Shown here: piece by piece, positions 10,871-19,068 of the stretch
How the letters are laid out: the number at the start of each line of letters is the position of its first letter
How positions within the stretch are numbered: position 1 is the stretch's first letter
Source: Thalassococcus halodurans
Lineage (GTDB): Bacteria; Pseudomonadota; Alphaproteobacteria; Rhodobacterales; Rhodobacteraceae
Assembly: GCF_900108225.1 (NCBI RefSeq)
Contig: NZ_FNUZ01000002.1
Coordinates: 2,501-66,500 of the forward strand
DNA: 64,000 bases
Direction: 5' to 3'
Program-made: the position numbers and the translations under genes
The notes under the pieces: generated by a model
What the model saw: only the letters and a program-made list of their open reading frames with translations
Told to the model about the DNA's origin: nothing
Database searches by the model: none

Positions 10871-11848
10871 ATGAGTATTCGCGTCGGCATCGTCGGCATC
10901 AGCGGTTTTGGTGGCGGCGAAGCTCTTCGCCTGATCGCAAACCACCCTTCCTTTGAGCTTGTTTACGCCGCGGGCGAAGGCAGCGCGGGGACCCCGCTGA
11001 TCAATCGTTACCCTGGAGTGCCGCACAAGCTGGCTGGACTGGTGATCGAGAAATGGGATCCAGAGTCACTACCCGACCTCGACGTGCTGTTTGCCTCGCT
11101 ACCCACCGGCACATCCGCGGAAGCATTGGCACGCGTTCCAGACAGCGTGAAAATCATCGATATCGGCGGTGATCACCGCCACGTCGACGGATGGACCTAT
11201 GGTCTGGCGGATGTCTGGCCGGAGCAGATTAAGGGCGCCACCCGGGTCGCAAACCCCGGCTGTTTCCCGGTGGCAACCCTGAACACGTTGGCGCCTCTGC
11301 TGACGGCCAAGCTGATCGAACCTGGCAACATCGTGATCGACGCCAAGACCGGCATTTCCGGCGCGGGCCGGGGCGGTGGTAACAGCAAATTCGGCTACGC
11401 GGAGACGAACGAGAACCTCCAGCCCTATGGTTTGCTGAGGCACGTCCACATGCCCGAAATGGAAAAAACGATAGAAAAGATGAGCGGCGGCAGCGCTGCA
11501 GGGCTGGTGTTCACTCCGCACCTCGTGCCGATGACCCGGGGCCTGCTTGTCACAATCTACTGCCGAGGACGGACAACGACCGAGCAATGCCTCGACGCGG
11601 CCCGCAGCTGTTATGCCGACCGTCCTTTCGTCCGGGTGACCGACCAACCGCCACAGACCAAATGGGTGAGTGGCTCCAACCTTTCGCTCGTCAGCTACGC
11701 CGCTGACCCGGAACGAGAATTGGTTATCGCAATGGGAGTCGTCGACAATCTCGGAAAGGGCGCGGCTGGCCATGCGGTGCAGAATGCAAACCTGATCTGT
11801 GGTTTGAGCGAAACCACAGGTTTGGAGGGCGCGCCCGTCTGGCCGTGA
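10871..11848 (+). CDS. argC: N-acetyl-gamma-glutamyl-phosphate reductase (ArgC) or paralogue
   Basis: A 325-residue NADPH-dependent reductase of the ASADH/ArgC family, which reduces N-acetylglutamyl-5-phosphate to the semialdehyde in arginine synthesis. The N-terminal dinucleotide-binding segment (GIVGISGFGGGEALRL), the nucleophile in NPGCFPVAT (Cys131) and the histidine in TPHLVPMTRG (His217) are all intact. A ribosome binding site (gaaagga) precedes the ATG. It stands alone between two halves of a transporter regulon and has no arginine genes beside it. It could be a second ArgC-like enzyme with another acyl phosphate substrate. Its GISGFGG loop differs from the more usual GASGYTG. Confidence 0.82.
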   Translation: MSIRVGIVGISGFGGGEALRLIANHPSFELVYAAGEGSAGTPLINRYPGVPHKLAGLVIEKWDPESLPDLDVLFASLPTGTSAEALARVPDSVKIIDIGGDHRHVDGWTYGLADVWPEQIKGATRVANPGCFPVATLNTLAPLLTAKLIEPGNIVIDAKTGISGAGRGGGNSKFGYAETNENLQPYGLLRHVHMPEMEKTIEKMSGGSAAGLVFTPHLVPMTRGLLVTIYCRGRTTTEQCLDAARSCYADRPFVRVTDQPPQTKWVSGSNLSLVSYAADPERELVIAMGVVDNLGKGAAGHAVQNANLICGLSETTGLEGAPVWP

Positions 11849-11871
11849 GGCCGTGGTCAAGTCCCTCCGGC

Positions 11872-11901
11872 GCTGTCGCTCGCATCATCGCGAGCGGCAG
11901 C
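11872..11901. terminator. Hairpin after argC, possible terminator
   Basis: gctgtcgctcgc and gcgagcggcagc form a 12-base stem with one G-U pair and a 6-base loop, 24 bases after the argC stop. No T tract follows. It separates argC from the convergent ABC operon. Confidence 0.4.
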
Positions 11902-12019
11902 ATTGTCCCGCATAACGACCAAATAAGACTGCCTCTGTATAGCCTATTCCAAAGAGAGGTCTGCGCTGTAGATGATTGGGCTCCGGCCTTGTCAGGCAGG
12001 AGCCATCCATGACTTCAGA

Positions 12020-12766
12020 TCAAGCCGCGCCTTCATAGGCCAAGCTGGCAGCGATCAGTTCCTGTGCGTAGGGCGCCTTGGCTGATCCGTCCAGAATGGC
12101 CGTGCGGGGCAAGACTTCTACGATATGTCCGGATTTCATGACTGCAAATCGGTCGCACATGTGATCGATGACCGCCAGATCGTGGCTGACCATGATGTAG
12201 GTGAAGCCTTTTTCGTCGCGCAGTCGCACCAGCAGGTTCAGGATTTCCGCCTGCACCGACACATCCAGCGCCGAGGTGGGTTCGTCCAGAAACAGGACAT
12301 CCGGTTCAAGGATCAAGGCACGCGCAATCGCGACGCGCTGGCGTTGCCCGCCAGAGAGCTGATGCGGGAACCGGTCAAGAAACGACAAAGGCAGACCGAC
12401 GTCCGTCATGGCCTGTTCCATCCGTTGCTGTTGGTTATCCAGACCGTGAATACGCAGTGGCTCGGACAACGTCGTGCGGATGGAATGGCGCGGGTGCAGC
12501 GATCCGTAGGGATCCTGAAACACCATTTGAAGCGTGCGGCAACGCTCCATCGCAGGCATGTCTTTCACAGACTTCCCGCCGATCCGCGCCTCGCCGTCCC
12601 ACAGATTGAGCAACATCGACGCACAGCGCAAAACGGTCGATTTTCCAGACCCGCTTTCGCCAACCAGACCAAAGCACTCGCCAGCCTCGATCTGAAAGCT
12701 GACGGCAGGCAAGACGGTGACTTTGCCAAAGGTGATCGACATGTTTTCTACTTCGAACGGCTTCAT
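12020..12766 (-). CDS. ABC transporter ATP-binding protein (DppF/OppF type)
   Basis: A 248-residue ATPase subunit with Walker A (GESGSGKST, about residues 36-44), the Q-loop (MVFQDP), the signature LSGGQRQR and Walker B (VLFLDEPT) followed by the switch histidine (VSHDL). It is shorter than typical OppF proteins and ends soon after the nucleotide-binding domain, in a region that normally carries the peptide-family extension. Its start overlaps the preceding ATPase gene by 4 bases. It is the last gene of the operon DppB-DppC-DppD-DppF-like. Confidence 0.9.
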   Translation of the reverse strand: MKPFEVENMSITFGKVTVLPAVSFQIEAGECFGLVGESGSGKSTVLRCASMLLNLWDGEARIGGKSVKDMPAMERCRTLQMVFQDPYGSLHPRHSIRTTLSEPLRIHGLDNQQQRMEQAMTDVGLPLSFLDRFPHQLSGGQRQRVAIARALILEPDVLFLDEPTSALDVSVQAEILNLLVRLRDEKGFTYIMVSHDLAVIDHMCDRFAVMKSGHIVEVLPRTAILDGSAKAPYAQELIAASLAYEGAA

Positions 12767-13602
12767 AGCGTGGCCTCCGACAACCAGGATGGATCGCGGT
12801 CAAGAACGGGTAGGGGTCGACGTGGCCCACCGATGCGCGGCTGCGCCGCAAGAAGCCCGCGGGTATACGGGTGCCGCGCGTGATCAAGGTCCTTGGCGTC
12901 TAGCGTTTCCACGATGCGTCCGGCGTACATGATCAACACGCGATCACAGAAATTCCGGACAAGGTTTAGGTCGTGACTGATCATGATCAGACCGATGCCG
13001 CGTTGTTTGACCAGATCGTCCAGAATGCTCAGCACCTGCAAGCGTACGGTCACATCCAGCGCCGAGGTCGGTTCGTCCGCGATGACAAGTTCGGGATCGG
13101 TCAGCAGCATCATGGCAATCATGATCCGCTGGCCCATGCCGCCTGACACTTCGTGCGGGTAAAGATCATAGACACGTTCGGGATCGCGGATTTGCACCGC
13201 CTCCAGCATGGCGATTGCTTTCGCCTTTGCATCTGATTTCGTGGTCGAAACATGCGTCCGGTAAGCTTCGGCCACCTGATCGCCGCAGCGCTGGATGGGG
13301 TTCAGCGAATACTTCGGGTCCTGCAGGATCATCGACATCCGTGCGCCGCGCAGCTTCAGCATTTGCTTTTCCGACGCGTTCAATAGGTCGACGCCCGCAA
13401 AGCTCATCCGGTCAGCCTGCATCGTCGCATCAGGCAGAAGGCGCATGATTGCACGGCCAACTGTTGATTTACCCGATCCGCTTTCCCCAACAATTCCAAG
13501 GCGTTCTTGGCCAAGGGTAAAGCTGACGCCGCACACTGCAGGGGTGGGCGCGTTAGGATAGCGAAGGGTCAGGTTCTGTATGTCCAGAATAGGGTCAGCC
13601 AT
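12763..13602 (-). CDS. ABC transporter ATP-binding protein (DppD/OppD type)
   Basis: A 279-residue ATPase subunit with Walker A (GESGSGKST), the signature VSGGMGQRI, Walker B (LVIADEPTSALD) and switch histidine (ISHDL). The C-terminal DARHPYTRGLLAAQP segment is the conserved start of the oligopeptide-family extension. It pairs with the shorter ATPase downstream to energise import. It begins two bases after the permease gene ends, so the genes are translationally coupled. Confidence 0.9.
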   Translation of the reverse strand: MADPILDIQNLTLRYPNAPTPAVCGVSFTLGQERLGIVGESGSGKSTVGRAIMRLLPDATMQADRMSFAGVDLLNASEKQMLKLRGARMSMILQDPKYSLNPIQRCGDQVAEAYRTHVSTTKSDAKAKAIAMLEAVQIRDPERVYDLYPHEVSGGMGQRIMIAMMLLTDPELVIADEPTSALDVTVRLQVLSILDDLVKQRGIGLIMISHDLNLVRNFCDRVLIMYAGRIVETLDAKDLDHARHPYTRGLLAAQPRIGGPRRPLPVLDRDPSWLSEATL

Positions 13603-13604
13603 GA

Positions 13605-14519
13605 TTATCTTTTCGTCATTTGTTTGGGATCAAGGGCGTCGCGAAGGCCATCGCCCAACAGGTTGAAGGCAAGGCTGACGCAGAGGATGGCGAGGCCCGG
13701 AAAGGTCACGAGCCACCAGCTGTCGATCATATAGCGTCGGCCTGTGGCGATCATTGCGCCCCATTCCGGCATGGGCGGCTGTGCGCCCAAACCCAGAAAT
13801 CCCAAACCAGCGGCTGTCAGAATAACCGTCGCCATGTTCAACGTCAGGCGGATCAGAACCGACGGCAGGCACATAGGAACGATGCTTTTCCAGATGATCC
13901 GTGCGGGCGATGCCCCCTGAAGTCGCGCGGCCGAGATATAGTCAGCCCCCCGAAACGTCATGGTTTCTGCGCGGGCCAAGCGGGCAATTGGTGGCCATGC
14001 CGTCAGCGAAATTGCGATGATCGCGTTGTTCAGGCTGGGGCCGAGCGCGGCAACGAACGCCAGCGACAGGATGAGCGAGGGGAAGGACAAGAAGATGTCG
14101 GTCACCCGCATCAGGACGACATCGGTCTTGCCGCCGAAATAGCCGGCAACTGTGCCTACAAACAGCCCGATGGGGCCGACTGTGATTGTCACCAGAAAGA
14201 TGATGGTTAGCGTAATTCGTGACCCATGGACAATCCGCGCAAAGATGTCTCGCCCAAGCTCGTCCGTGCCAAAAAAATGCGCGGCGCTGGGCGGGGACAA
14301 CGTGTTTTCCAGGTTCTGCATGTAGGGATCATGCCCAGCGATCAGCGGGGCAAAGATCGCCGTCAGGATCAGCAAGGCCAAGACGACGATGCCAAAGGCC
14401 GAGGTCGGGGATTTTAGCAGGAACGTCAGGATATTGATCGCGGTCTGAACGCTTTGACTGCGCGGGCGTGCGGTAGTGGCGCTGGTGGAAGATCGGGCGG
14501 TTTGATGCGACATGCTCAT
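13605..14519 (-). CDS. ABC transporter permease (DppC/OppC type)
   Basis: A 304-residue inner-membrane permease. The N-terminal OppC_N segment holds a first membrane helix (ILTAIFAPLIAG) and the family motif FFGTDELGRDIFARIVHG. The binding-protein-dependent transport domain follows, with the EAA loop near residue 200. The start is the ATG at 14519, which overlaps the upstream permease stop as ATGA; the longer open frame would run into that gene. Confidence 0.91.
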   Translation of the reverse strand: MSMSHQTARSSTSATTARPRSQSVQTAINILTFLLKSPTSAFGIVVLALLILTAIFAPLIAGHDPYMQNLENTLSPPSAAHFFGTDELGRDIFARIVHGSRITLTIIFLVTITVGPIGLFVGTVAGYFGGKTDVVLMRVTDIFLSFPSLILSLAFVAALGPSLNNAIIAISLTAWPPIARLARAETMTFRGADYISAARLQGASPARIIWKSIVPMCLPSVLIRLTLNMATVILTAAGLGFLGLGAQPPMPEWGAMIATGRRYMIDSWWLVTFPGLAILCVSLAFNLLGDGLRDALDPKQMTKR

Positions 14520-15541
14520 CGTGTCCTCGGATCGAAAATGCGGTAAAGAAGGTCGGACAGGATATTCAGGGCGATAAAGATCACGCCCACCACAAGGACG
14601 CAGGTCATGACGGCGTTCATATCCCCGATCAGTAGGTTCGAGGTCAGGTATTGGCCAAAGCCCGGCCAAGCGAACACCGTTTCAATCAACACTGCGCCTT
14701 CGAGCAGTGCTCCGTACGCCAGCGCGATGATCGTCACCAACTGAACCCGGATGTTGCCAAAGGCATGACGCCAGATGGTTTGGCGGTTGCTTAGGCCCTT
14801 CACGCGGGCGGTTGTGACGTATTCCTGACCTAGCTGGTCCAACATGAAGCTGCGGGTCATTCGGGTGATGTAGGCTGAGGATGAGTAGCCCAGCAGCGAT
14901 GCAGGCAGAACGATGTGGTTTAAGGCCGATCGGAAAACATCCCATTCCTTGGCCAACACGCTGTCGATCAATAGGAAATTTGTCTTTTCAGGTACCAGTC
15001 CGATGTAGAACTGGCTCATTCTGCCAGAGCCTCCGACCCAGCCCAGTTGGGCGTAGAACACCAACAGGGCAATCATCCCTGTCCAGAAAATTGGCATGGA
15101 ATGACCCGACAGGCTGAACACCCGAATAAGGTGATCCGGCCAGCGATCTTTGTGCACCGCCGCCATGACGCCTAAAGGAATGCCCAGTCCGGCCCCGAAA
15201 ATGATCGCAAAGGTCGCAAGTTCGATAGTGGCGGGCAAAACATATAGGATATCATTCAAAACGGGTTGGCCTGTGCGTATCGAGGTCCCGAAATCTAACG
15301 TGGCCACGTCTTTCAGATAGACAAAGAACTGTTCCCACATGGGCCGATCCAGCCCGAGCTGGCGGTACACGGTTTCATACACCTCGCGCGTCGCGTCTTC
15401 GCCGACAATCGCGCGGACCGGATCGGTGGGCATCACCCGTCCGATCACAAAGGTCAGTATCAAAAGGCCGAACAGGGTCACTGCAATCGAGCCGATCTGG
15501 CCTGCAACTCCCCCGATACGACCGCGAATTAAGTCGGGCAT
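14516..15541 (-). CDS. ABC transporter permease (DppB/OppB type)
   Basis: A 341-residue inner-membrane permease and the first gene of a four-gene operon. The first membrane helix (about residues 13-33) and the DPVRAIVGEDA segment are typical of OppB/DppB proteins. Five further helices and the EAA loop follow. The ATG at 15541 has an excellent site (gaggaggag) about 7 bases upstream, so the longer frame to 15598 is rejected. The promoter region carries the same palindrome as the dehydratase operon, linking this importer to the binding protein at 8843. Confidence 0.91.
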   Translation of the reverse strand: MPDLIRGRIGGVAGQIGSIAVTLFGLLILTFVIGRVMPTDPVRAIVGEDATREVYETVYRQLGLDRPMWEQFFVYLKDVATLDFGTSIRTGQPVLNDILYVLPATIELATFAIIFGAGLGIPLGVMAAVHKDRWPDHLIRVFSLSGHSMPIFWTGMIALLVFYAQLGWVGGSGRMSQFYIGLVPEKTNFLLIDSVLAKEWDVFRSALNHIVLPASLLGYSSSAYITRMTRSFMLDQLGQEYVTTARVKGLSNRQTIWRHAFGNIRVQLVTIIALAYGALLEGAVLIETVFAWPGFGQYLTSNLLIGDMNAVMTCVLVVGVIFIALNILSDLLYRIFDPRTR

Positions 15542-15598
15542 TCGCGTTCTCCTCCTCTGCAAGCGTGATGGGGAAGCCCGCATCACCTTGCGGTACAA

Positions 15599-15613
15599 AT
15601 CTGTTATACAGGT
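15599..15613 (-). promoter_or_regulatory. Second copy of the GntR operator, upstream of the permease operon
   Basis: ATCTGTTATACAGGT differs by one base from the perfect palindrome at 7601-7615 and lies 58 bases before the permease start. On the minus strand it contains a TATAAC -10-like hexamer, and a TTGACT occurs just upstream (complement of 15621-15626). A shared repressor would coordinate the two convergent operons. Confidence 0.68.
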
Positions 15614-15752
15614 TGAAGAGAGTCAAGACAGCATCCCGAGATTTCCAAATTGTGAATGCGTTCAAAGTTGCTTTGATTGCTAAAGGTGCCTCTTTGCTGG
15701 ACTTCTAAGGTGAACTGATGCCAAGTATTCCCAATTGATTAAGGAGGATAGG

Positions 15753-16274
15753 ATGGCAGACGGGTCATTTGCAGTTTTGATGCTGATTGCCGGATTGACG
15801 GATATGACGTTCAATCATTGCGGCACGGAAACTGGCTGCTTGGGCAAAGCAGAGGTCACTCCCCGCCTTTCGCTGGCGCTGGGCGAGGTCATGGAACGCA
15901 ATGCCATCGAGGAAGACGAAATCTATTTCCGCTATGACTTGGGTCATAAGCGCGGCCCCTTCGGCAATGCGTTTGGAGTCTCGGTTTCGGAAAATGGCGC
16001 GACATGGGTGGGGTTCGGCACCACGTACAAAATGGATTTGGGCAATTCGCCGATCTACACCGAACTGCATTCCATGCCGGGTCTCTACTTTGACAATGGC
16101 GGGTTCGATCTGGGTGGACCGATTGCGTTCCGGTCCGGCATTGAAATCGGGTATGAGGCGCCGTCTGGCTGGCGCATGGCACTGAGCTATGATCACCGAT
16201 CCAATGCCGGAATTTACGAGGACAATCCGGGGATCGAATTGATGCAATTCCGGATTTCGATGCCCACGCGCTGA
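15753..16274 (+). CDS. Acyloxyacyl hydrolase / lipid A 3-O-deacylase (PagL-like)
   Basis: A 173-residue protein that I assign to the PagL lipid A deacylase family, outer-membrane barrels that remove the 3-O acyl chain from lipid A. The C-terminal part reads YDHRSNAGIYEDNPGIE. His148, Ser150 and Glu162 reproduce the spacing of the PagL catalytic triad (His-x-Ser, then Glu 12 residues on). The protein ends in a strand-like segment. The start is placed at 15753 after aaggaggata. The N-terminus is only weakly hydrophobic, so the signal peptide is uncertain. It is monocistronic and faces the fumarase gene across a bidirectional terminator. Confidence 0.75.
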   Translation: MADGSFAVLMLIAGLTDMTFNHCGTETGCLGKAEVTPRLSLALGEVMERNAIEEDEIYFRYDLGHKRGPFGNAFGVSVSENGATWVGFGTTYKMDLGNSPIYTELHSMPGLYFDNGGFDLGGPIAFRSGIEIGYEAPSGWRMALSYDHRSNAGIYEDNPGIELMQFRISMPTR

Positions 16275-16297
16275 GGAACAGGCAAGGTGTAAAAAAA

Positions 16298-16332
16298 TGG
16301 CGCCGCCGAGATGCTCGGGGCGCCAATTTTAT
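16298..16332. terminator. Bidirectional Rho-independent terminator
   Basis: TGGCGCC/GGCGCCA arms with an inner CCGAG/CTCGG stem are flanked by an A tract on the left (aaaaaaa) and a T tract on the right (ttttattt). It therefore can end transcripts from both the PagL-like gene and the convergent fumarase gene. Confidence 0.85.
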
Positions 16333-16347
16333 TTCGTGTGGAGTGCC

Positions 16348-17853
16348 TTAGCTCAGTTCGGGAACACGCTTCCAAGCGGCAGGGCCGGTTTTGTGGATCG
16401 AGTTGCCTTTGGTGTCCACGGCAACCGTCACCGGCATGTCTTCGACACGCAGCTCATAGATCGCTTCCATGCCAAGATCCTCGAACGCAACAGGCTTGGC
16501 CGCCTTGATCGCCTTGGACACAAGGTAGGCCGCACCGCCAACCGCGATCAGATAAGCCGCTTTGTGCTTGGCAATCGCTTCCAGCGCGACGGGGCCACGC
16601 TCGGCTTTGCCGATCATCACCTTCAGACCAGTGTCAGACAGGATACGGTCTGTGAACTTGTCCATACGGGTCGAGGTCGTCGGGCCTGCGGGGCCAATCG
16701 CCTCGTCACCCACGGCATCCACCGGCCCGACGTAATAGATCGCACGGCCTTTCAGGTCGACGGGCAGGGACTCGCCCTTATCCAGCATGTCGATCATGCG
16801 CTTATGGGCCGCGTCGCGGCCGGTATAGAGCGTACCGGACAGCAGCAGTGTCTGACCCGGTTCAAGCGTTGCGATGACATCGTCATCCAGCGTGTCCAGA
16901 TCGATCCGGCGGGCATGGGCGCTTGCCGCGTCCAGCAGGATTTCCGGCCAGAGCGAGATGTCCGGCGGCGTGAATTCCGCAGGGCCAGAGCCATCAAGCG
17001 TGAAATGCGCATGACGTGTCGCCGCGCAGTTAGGGATCAGGCCAACGGGCAGGGATGCGGCGTGTGTCGGGAACGACCGGATTTTAACATCCAGAACGGT
17101 TGTCACACCGCCAAGACCCTGCGCACCGATGCCCAAAGCGTTGACACGTTCGGCGATCTCGAGACGCAGCTCTTCGGTTTTGTTCGATGGGCCTCGGCGG
17201 ATCAGATCGTGCAGATCAATCGGCTCGGACAGGGCCGCTTTGGCCAGCGCCATCGCCTTGTCCGCGTTGCCGCCAACGCCGATCCCCAGAATGCCAGGGG
17301 GGCACCAACCGGCACCAAGCGTTTCCACGGTTTCAACAACCCAATCCGCGACCGAACCCGACGGGTTCAGTGTCGTGAATTTGGACTTGTTTTCAGAGCC
17401 GCCGCCTTTGGCCGCGACTTCCACGTCGATTTTGTCGCCAGCGACCATTTCAACGGTCAGCATACAAGGCGTATTGTCGCCCGAGTTCTTGCGCTGGCCG
17501 AAGGGGTCAACCACCACAGACGCCCGCAGCGGGTTCGTGTCACGCAGATAGCCCTGACGGGTGCCTTCATCACAGATCTCTTGCAGGGACCGTTTGAAGT
17601 CTGTCTTGGCTTCGACGCCGTATTTGATGTGGATGTTGGCAGCACCAGTGTCCTGGCAAATCGGACGGCGGCCAATGGCGCACATGCGCGAGTTCACCAG
17701 AATTTGGGCCATAGCCTGCTTTGCGCCGGGGTTTTCTTCACGCTCCCAAGCTGCAGACATCGCGCCAATGAAATCGGATGGGTGGAAATACGAAATGTAC
17801 TGCAGAGCCTCGGCAATGGAGGCAATCAGGTCATCTTCGCGGATCAGTGTCAT
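16348..17853 (-). CDS. fum: Fumarate hydratase class I
   Basis: A 501-residue iron-sulfur fumarase of the FumA/FumB type, which interconverts fumarate and malate in the TCA cycle. The N-terminal alpha domain has RRPICQDTG and a later cysteine region that supply Fe-S ligands. The beta domain (from about residue 300) carries GPTTSTRMDKF, the swivelling-domain motif shared with tartrate dehydratase. The length fits a fused alpha-beta enzyme. It is monocistronic. L-tartrate dehydratase is the main alternative, but that enzyme is usually split into two subunits. Confidence 0.9.
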   Translation of the reverse strand: MTLIREDDLIASIAEALQYISYFHPSDFIGAMSAAWEREENPGAKQAMAQILVNSRMCAIGRRPICQDTGAANIHIKYGVEAKTDFKRSLQEICDEGTRQGYLRDTNPLRASVVVDPFGQRKNSGDNTPCMLTVEMVAGDKIDVEVAAKGGGSENKSKFTTLNPSGSVADWVVETVETLGAGWCPPGILGIGVGGNADKAMALAKAALSEPIDLHDLIRRGPSNKTEELRLEIAERVNALGIGAQGLGGVTTVLDVKIRSFPTHAASLPVGLIPNCAATRHAHFTLDGSGPAEFTPPDISLWPEILLDAASAHARRIDLDTLDDDVIATLEPGQTLLLSGTLYTGRDAAHKRMIDMLDKGESLPVDLKGRAIYYVGPVDAVGDEAIGPAGPTTSTRMDKFTDRILSDTGLKVMIGKAERGPVALEAIAKHKAAYLIAVGGAAYLVSKAIKAAKPVAFEDLGMEAIYELRVEDMPVTVAVDTKGNSIHKTGPAAWKRVPELS

Positions 17854-18043
17854 TTCGGGCCTCTTCGATACGGCGAATCTGGGTATGTACTGTACCAGCT
17901 TGGGCCTCAGGTACAGTGTGAACGGCTAATACAACGCGGTTTTGCCCGATTTTCTAAGGGATTTTTGCCGGAAAGGCCGCGAAGGCGGGCAGAAGCCGGT
18001 CGACGGTTCCCGAGTTTTTACGAATAGGGAATCGTAGGCGGCC

Positions 18044-18076
18044 TTCCCATGACGGCGGTGGTTTCCGTCATGGGAA
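18044..18076. terminator. Long hairpin after the amidohydrolase gene
   Basis: TTCCCATGACGG and CCGTCATGGGAA form a perfect 12-bp stem with a 9-base loop, 17 bases beyond the amidohydrolase stop. The T tract lies on the upstream side for the minus-strand gene, so it is not a textbook terminator. It may stabilise the mRNA 3' end. Confidence 0.45.
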
Positions 18077-18092
18077 AAATGTTAGCGTTATC

Positions 18093-19052
18093 TTACAGGT
18101 TAAGCAGCGCGATCGCATTTTCACGCCCGACCTTGGCGCGTTCTTCGTCGGTCATCGGCGCAGCATCAAACCAGTCGCCTGCCTCTTTGGGGCGTTCGAA
18201 CGGATAGTCGACCGAGAACATGACACGATCCGCGCCAATCGCATCAATCGCACAGCGCAGCGGTTCGTCCGAATAGACGCCAGCAGTGGTGCACCAGACA
18301 TTGCGTTTAAAATATTCCGATGGCTTCATCTCTAGCCGCATGTCGCCACGGTTCGAAATCTCCCACCGGCTGTCGAAACGCCAAAGTTGGTAGGGCAGGG
18401 TTTCACCCATGTGCCCCAGAACCAGCTTTGCCTTGGGAAAGCGATCGAATACGCCGCTGAACAGCACGCGAAGCGCGTGGTTGCCTGTCTCGACGGTCCA
18501 TGACCACACAGGCCCCCACAGTTCGGGGTGGTTGTGATACATGAAGGGCACGTCTGGCGGATTGTTGGGGTGAATGTACAGCGGCACACCCAAATCGGCG
18601 GCCCGTTCCCAAACCACGGAATAGCGATCATCATCCAGATAGGTGCCGTTCGAGCAGCCGTTGATCATGGCCCCCGACATCCCCAGATCACGCACGCAGC
18701 GTTCCAGTTCGTTCGCCGCCTCGGTCGGGTCCTGCAGCGCGAGATGGGCAAAGCCGCCATAGCGCGTCGGTGTATCGGCGATCTTCTGGCCAAGGAAGTC
18801 GTTCACCTGTTTGGCCATACGCACGGCAGTCTTCGTTTCCGTTTCCGCCTGCACACCGGGGCCAGCCAATGACAGAACGGATTTTTCGATCCCGATCTGG
18901 TCCATAGCGCCAAGGCGTTGTTCGCCGAAGTCTTCAAGCGCGTCACGGGCTTTGCCGAACAGGGCGGGGCTGATGTTGATTGCCGTCTTTGACCAGTAGT
19001 CGACGAAATCGGGGTGCATGAAATGCTCTTCAAGAGCGATCTTCTTGGTCAT
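18093..19052 (-). CDS. Amidohydrolase (gamma-resorcylate decarboxylase-like)
   Basis: A 319-residue amidohydrolase-2 (ACMSD-like) barrel enzyme. The N-terminal KIALEEHF (metal-binding Glu and His), the YIHPNNPP strand, the VLGHMGETLPY histidine motif and FSVDYPFE near the end match the decarboxylase subgroup that includes 2,6-dihydroxybenzoate decarboxylase. Members decarboxylate aromatic acids reversibly. It is the last gene of an operon with a DctPQM TRAP transporter (16-base gap). The transporter probably imports the enzyme's aromatic or unsaturated carboxylate. The true substrate is not deducible. Confidence 0.8.
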   Translation of the reverse strand: MTKKIALEEHFMHPDFVDYWSKTAINISPALFGKARDALEDFGEQRLGAMDQIGIEKSVLSLAGPGVQAETETKTAVRMAKQVNDFLGQKIADTPTRYGGFAHLALQDPTEAANELERCVRDLGMSGAMINGCSNGTYLDDDRYSVVWERAADLGVPLYIHPNNPPDVPFMYHNHPELWGPVWSWTVETGNHALRVLFSGVFDRFPKAKLVLGHMGETLPYQLWRFDSRWEISNRGDMRLEMKPSEYFKRNVWCTTAGVYSDEPLRCAIDAIGADRVMFSVDYPFERPKEAGDWFDAAPMTDEERAKVGRENAIALLNL

Positions 19053-19068
19053 GTAGTCCTCTGGGGTT

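Noticed and set aside
16297-18027. Plus-strand open frame of 576 codons opposite fumarase
   Set aside because: It is antisense to the class I fumarase, has no family, and its arginine-rich composition is typical of shadow frames. The terminator and conserved residues support the minus-strand gene.
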